64,000 nucleotides of DNA from Nocardioides sp. Root1257 (GTDB lineage: Bacteria; Actinomycetota; Actinomycetes; Propionibacteriales; Nocardioidaceae): assembly GCF_001425175.1 (NCBI RefSeq), contig NZ_LMDV01000012.1:153723-217722 (forward strand), read 5' to 3'. Shown here piece by piece: positions 61,900-64,000 of the stretch. The position numbers and the translations under genes are program-made. How positions within the stretch are numbered: the stretch's first letter is position 1; every line of letters begins with the position of its first letter. The notes under the pieces were generated by a model. The model searched no databases and was not told where the DNA came from. It saw only the letters and a program-made list of their open reading frames with translations.

Positions 61900-62791
61900 C
61901 TGGGCCGGAAGTAGCTGGGCCGGAAGTAGTCGGGGTCCGACGGCTGCTGAGCGCGGCCGCCTCGGCCGCCATCGCCATCAGCCGCTCGTACTCCTCCGGG
62001 TCGGTGGTGTTGCAGCCCAGGTCGTGGTCGATCTTGCCGACGCCGTGGTAGTCGCTGGACCCGGTCGCCACCAGGCCCAGGTCGCGCGCCATCGCGCGCA
62101 GGCGCTCGCGGGTCGGGGCGTCGTGGTCCTGGTGGTCGACCTCGATGCCGGCGAGCCCGACGTCGCGCAGGCGCGCCAGCGTGGCCTCGTCGGGCCGGCC
62201 GAGGCCGCCCCTCCCCCACGGGTGCGCGATCACCGACACCCCGCCGGCCTCGGTCACGGCACGGATCGTCGTCTCCAGCGGAGCGGCGTACCGGTTCACG
62301 AACGCGACCTTGCCCGCTCCGAGGTAGCGGTCGAAGGCCTCGGTGCGGTCGCCGACGACCCCCAGGGTGACGAGGGCGTCGGCGATGTGGGGTCGCCCGG
62401 TGGCCGCGGCACCGTGGGCGGCCGCGCGTACGTCGTCGGCGGTGATCTCGATGCCGAGGCCGCGCAGCCGCTGCACCATGTCGGGGACCCGCGACTCGCG
62501 GCCGGTCAGCACGCGGGCGAGCTCGTCGGCCAGGGCGGGGCTCGTGGGGTCGGGGAGGTAGGCGAGCAGGTGCACGCTGCGGCCGTGGTGGCCGGTGCTG
62601 ATCTCCATGCCCGGCACCAGCGTGACCCCGGCGTCCTCGGCCGCCACCGACGCCTCGGCCCACCCGTCGGCAGTGTCGTGGTCGGTGATCGCCACGACGT
62701 CCAGCCCGGCCCGCGCCGCCGCACGCACCAGCTCGGCCGGGGTGTCGGTCCCGTCGCTGGCACGGGAGTGCGTGTGCAGGTCGATGCGCAC
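61868..62791 (-). CDS. PHP-domain phosphoesterase (nucleoside bisphosphatase-like)
   Basis: 307 residues. Metal ligands appear as DLHTHSRASDGT, ITDHDTADG, AHPWGRGGLG and SSDYHGVGK, the PHP pattern of YciV/RNase AM-type 3',5'-nucleotide phosphatases. The last 20 residues (SGPATSGPATSGPGTGSA) come from the tandem repeat and are probably a recent extension. Overlaps the SDR gene tail-to-tail by 32 bases. Confidence 0.85.
   Translation of the reverse strand: MRIDLHTHSRASDGTDTPAELVRAAARAGLDVVAITDHDTADGWAEASVAAEDAGVTLVPGMEISTGHHGRSVHLLAYLPDPTSPALADELARVLTGRESRVPDMVQRLRGLGIEITADDVRAAAHGAAATGRPHIADALVTLGVVGDRTEAFDRYLGAGKVAFVNRYAAPLETTIRAVTEAGGVSVIAHPWGRGGLGRPDEATLARLRDVGLAGIEVDHQDHDAPTRERLRAMARDLGLVATGSSDYHGVGKIDHDLGCNTTDPEEYERLMAMAAEAAALSSRRTPTTSGPATSGPATSGPGTGSA
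61885..61929. repeat. 15-bp tandem repeat, three copies
   Basis: CTGGGCCGGAAGTAG three times in a row. The first copy supplies the SDR stop; on the other strand the repeats encode TSGPA repeats at the end of the PHP protein. Confidence 0.9.
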
Positions 62792-62817
62792 GCCTCAACC
62801 CTAGGGTGTGCCGGTCG

Positions 62818-63453
62818 TCACCAGCCCGGCCGGTGTCCCCCGAACGGCAGCTCGACCAGCTGCGGGCCCGCCGCGGAGACGTCACGCAGGATCCAGTCGT
62901 CCCGGAACAGCAGCAGCGCGGAGGCCGGTCGCATCACGATCCACAGCCACCGTCCGGCGGCCTCGCCCGCCAGCACCGACCGGTCCCACTCGCCGTCCGA
63001 GCTGCTGGTCGAGATGTCCCAGAGGTTCACCGACTGACTGCCGATCCGCACCCGCGCCGAGGGCGGACGCTCGCCGATCTCGGAGCCGGGGTCGGTGTAG
63101 CGCGTTCCCGCACACCGCGCCCCCAGCCCGGTGCCGGCCTCCTCGGCCACCACCAGCACGTCGACGGGGCCGTCGAGCTCGCTCGTGCCCGAGGCACAGG
63201 TCAGGACGGCGGTCGCCTCCCCCGGCGCCGGCGCCACGGCGGCGAAGTCGGTCAGCGTCCACCCCGGGCTCAGCGGCCAGGGCACGTACGTCGGGAAGCC
63301 GTCCGCCGTGCGCAGGTGCTCCGCGAACCCGTCGTACGACGCCTCCTCGGCACGCCACAGCGGGCTCGTCGCGCCGTGGTCGGGGCACGACCAGCTGCCG
63401 TCCGTCGCCTCCGCCACCGGAGCCGGGCAGCGCACACAGCTCGCCGTCAGCAT
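62818..63453 (-). CDS. DUF6758-like zinc-ribbon protein
   Basis: 211 residues: N-terminal zinc knuckle CVRCPAP / WSCPDHG, then a beta-rich domain (PWPLSPGWTLTDFAAVA, LFRDDWILRDVS). It is a common partner of the PHP phosphatase gene in actinobacteria. Twenty-six bases separate the two. Role unknown. Confidence 0.7.
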   Translation of the reverse strand: MLTASCVRCPAPVAEATDGSWSCPDHGATSPLWRAEEASYDGFAEHLRTADGFPTYVPWPLSPGWTLTDFAAVAPAPGEATAVLTCASGTSELDGPVDVLVVAEEAGTGLGARCAGTRYTDPGSEIGERPPSARVRIGSQSVNLWDISTSSSDGEWDRSVLAGEAAGRWLWIVMRPASALLLFRDDWILRDVSAAGPQLVELPFGGHRPGW

Positions 63454-63540
63454 GGGACAACGGTGCGGATCGGCGCCGCGGCCGTCAAGGGCGCCCTCCG
63501 CGACGCGCCCCCGGTCGCGGCGTCGACCGGGCGATCACCC

Positions 63541-63577
63541 GGGAACATCTGATCTACCCGGTGCACCAGATCTTCCC
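63541..63577. repeat. Palindromic repeat, copy 2 (inverted)
   Basis: GGGAACATCTG / CAGATCTTCCC with centre ATCTACCCGGTGCAC. Reverse complement of the element at 36433, with one mismatch in an arm. The 313 gene-free bases around it (63454-63766) hold nothing else recognised except a hairpin near the HNH gene. Confidence 0.75.
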
Positions 63578-63737
63578 GGCTGTTCTCGGCGCCGCGGTTC
63601 GTGGTGGTTGCTGCTGTTGACGCGACTACCGGGATACGTGGTCACCGTGGTCGGTGGTTGCGGGGGCGATTTCCAGCGCCTGGTGGGCTGCGAGTCCGCT
63701 CGGGTCGACCGTGGTGGCCCGGGTGGCATGAGAATGG

Positions 63738-63760
63738 CCCCGCCAGCGGTGTCGGCGGGG
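63738..63760. terminator. Hairpin downstream of HNH gene
   Basis: CCCCGCC / GGCGGGG with a nine-base loop, six bases past the HNH stop; likely terminator for that gene. Confidence 0.5.
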
Positions 63761-63766
63761 TGGGGG

Positions 63767-64000
63767 TCAGCGGGTTCGTCGTCGGTGTTCGTCGGTGAGG
63801 TCGACGGGGTGGACCCGGCCCTTGGGGGAGGTCCAGACGAAGCTGGTGCGGGAGGTGCGCTGGTAGGTCCAGGTGCTGAAGGTCTTGACGCGGTGGTGGA
63901 ACCGGCACAACGGGGCGAGGTTCCACGACGTGGTCTTCCCGCCGCTCGCGTAGGGGGTGATGTGGTCGAGGTCGCAGCCCCGGGCGTCCTTGCTGCAGTG
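63767..64000 (-). CDS. HNH endonuclease C-terminus (DUF222-type), cut by window edge
   Basis: 77 codons and stop. HNH core CDLDHITPYASGGKT, LAPLCRFHHRVKTFSTW and a basic end (RRTR). These DUF222-HNH proteins are multi-copy in Nocardioides-like genomes and may be mobile or inert. Its N-terminal part is outside the window. Confidence 0.85.
   Translation of the reverse strand, partial: HCSKDARGCDLDHITPYASGGKTTSWNLAPLCRFHHRVKTFSTWTYQRTSRTSFVWTSPKGRVHPVDLTDEHRRRTR

Overview
The window is about 70% GC, almost entirely coding, and full of 1-4 base ATGA/GTGA stop-start overlaps. Gene content (AdnAB, MoeZ, a FasR-position TetR regulator, DUF3107, a ParA protein, a DUF222-type HNH nuclease) and short dispersed repeats of the GGTNGTTGAG...CTCGAAACC kind point to an actinobacterium close to Nocardioides. 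No rRNA, tRNA, CRISPR array, transposase or prophage module was seen.

Layout. 1-6.3 kb: adnB (cut by the left edge) and adnA. 6.4-10.7 kb: a DJ-1/PfpI protein, a class III CoA-transferase, a methyltransferase, a SnoaL-like protein and an aldehyde dehydrogenase. 10.9-14.9 kb: barbiturase-family ring-opening amidohydrolase, carbamate kinase, an ion/dicarboxylate transporter and a band-7 protein. 15-16.5 kb: a NarL-type two-component system. 16.5-26 kb: small redox, cupin, deaminase, sulfatase, methyltransferase and TetR genes, two of them with clear palindromic operators. 26-31.3 kb: HyuA/HyuB with a cytosine-deaminase-like amidohydrolase. 31.4-35.5 kb: acyl-CoA dehydrogenase, HxlR regulator, DUF5990, acyltransferase and a secreted peptidoglycan-binding protein. 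35.5-36.5 kb: about 1 kb of non-coding DNA with a duplicated 267-bp unit, terminator-like hairpins and a DnaA-box-like cluster. 36.5-43.6 kb: a six-gene operon of NCS2 permease, three-subunit molybdenum hydroxylase, CoxG-like protein and amidase. 43.8-48.6 kb: PucR regulator and a divergent DUF2877-fdrA-DUF1116 operon. 49.3-53.7 kb: MoxR/DUF58/DUF4129 operon ending in an alkyltransferase-like gene. 53.7-63.5 kb: secreted protease, moeZ, TetR, DUF3107, ferritin-like protein, DEAD-box helicase, L,D-transpeptidase, ParA, SDR, PHP phosphatase and DUF6758 protein. The right edge cuts an HNH endonuclease gene.

How the genes may work together. From memory of the Mycobacterium tuberculosis gene order (Rv3201c-Rv3213c), the two ends of the window are one conserved neighbourhood, split here by roughly 43 kb of accessory catabolic genes. 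The most interesting part of that insert is a nitrogen-heterocycle set: permease, molybdenum hydroxylase, barbiturase-family hydrolase, homologues of all three oxamate carbamoyltransferase subunits (AllF, AllG, AllH), carbamate kinase and an amidase. These could form an ATP-yielding, phosphorolytic version of oxidative pyrimidine (uracil to barbiturate to malonate) breakdown. This is inference from gene content and operon structure, not something the sequence proves.
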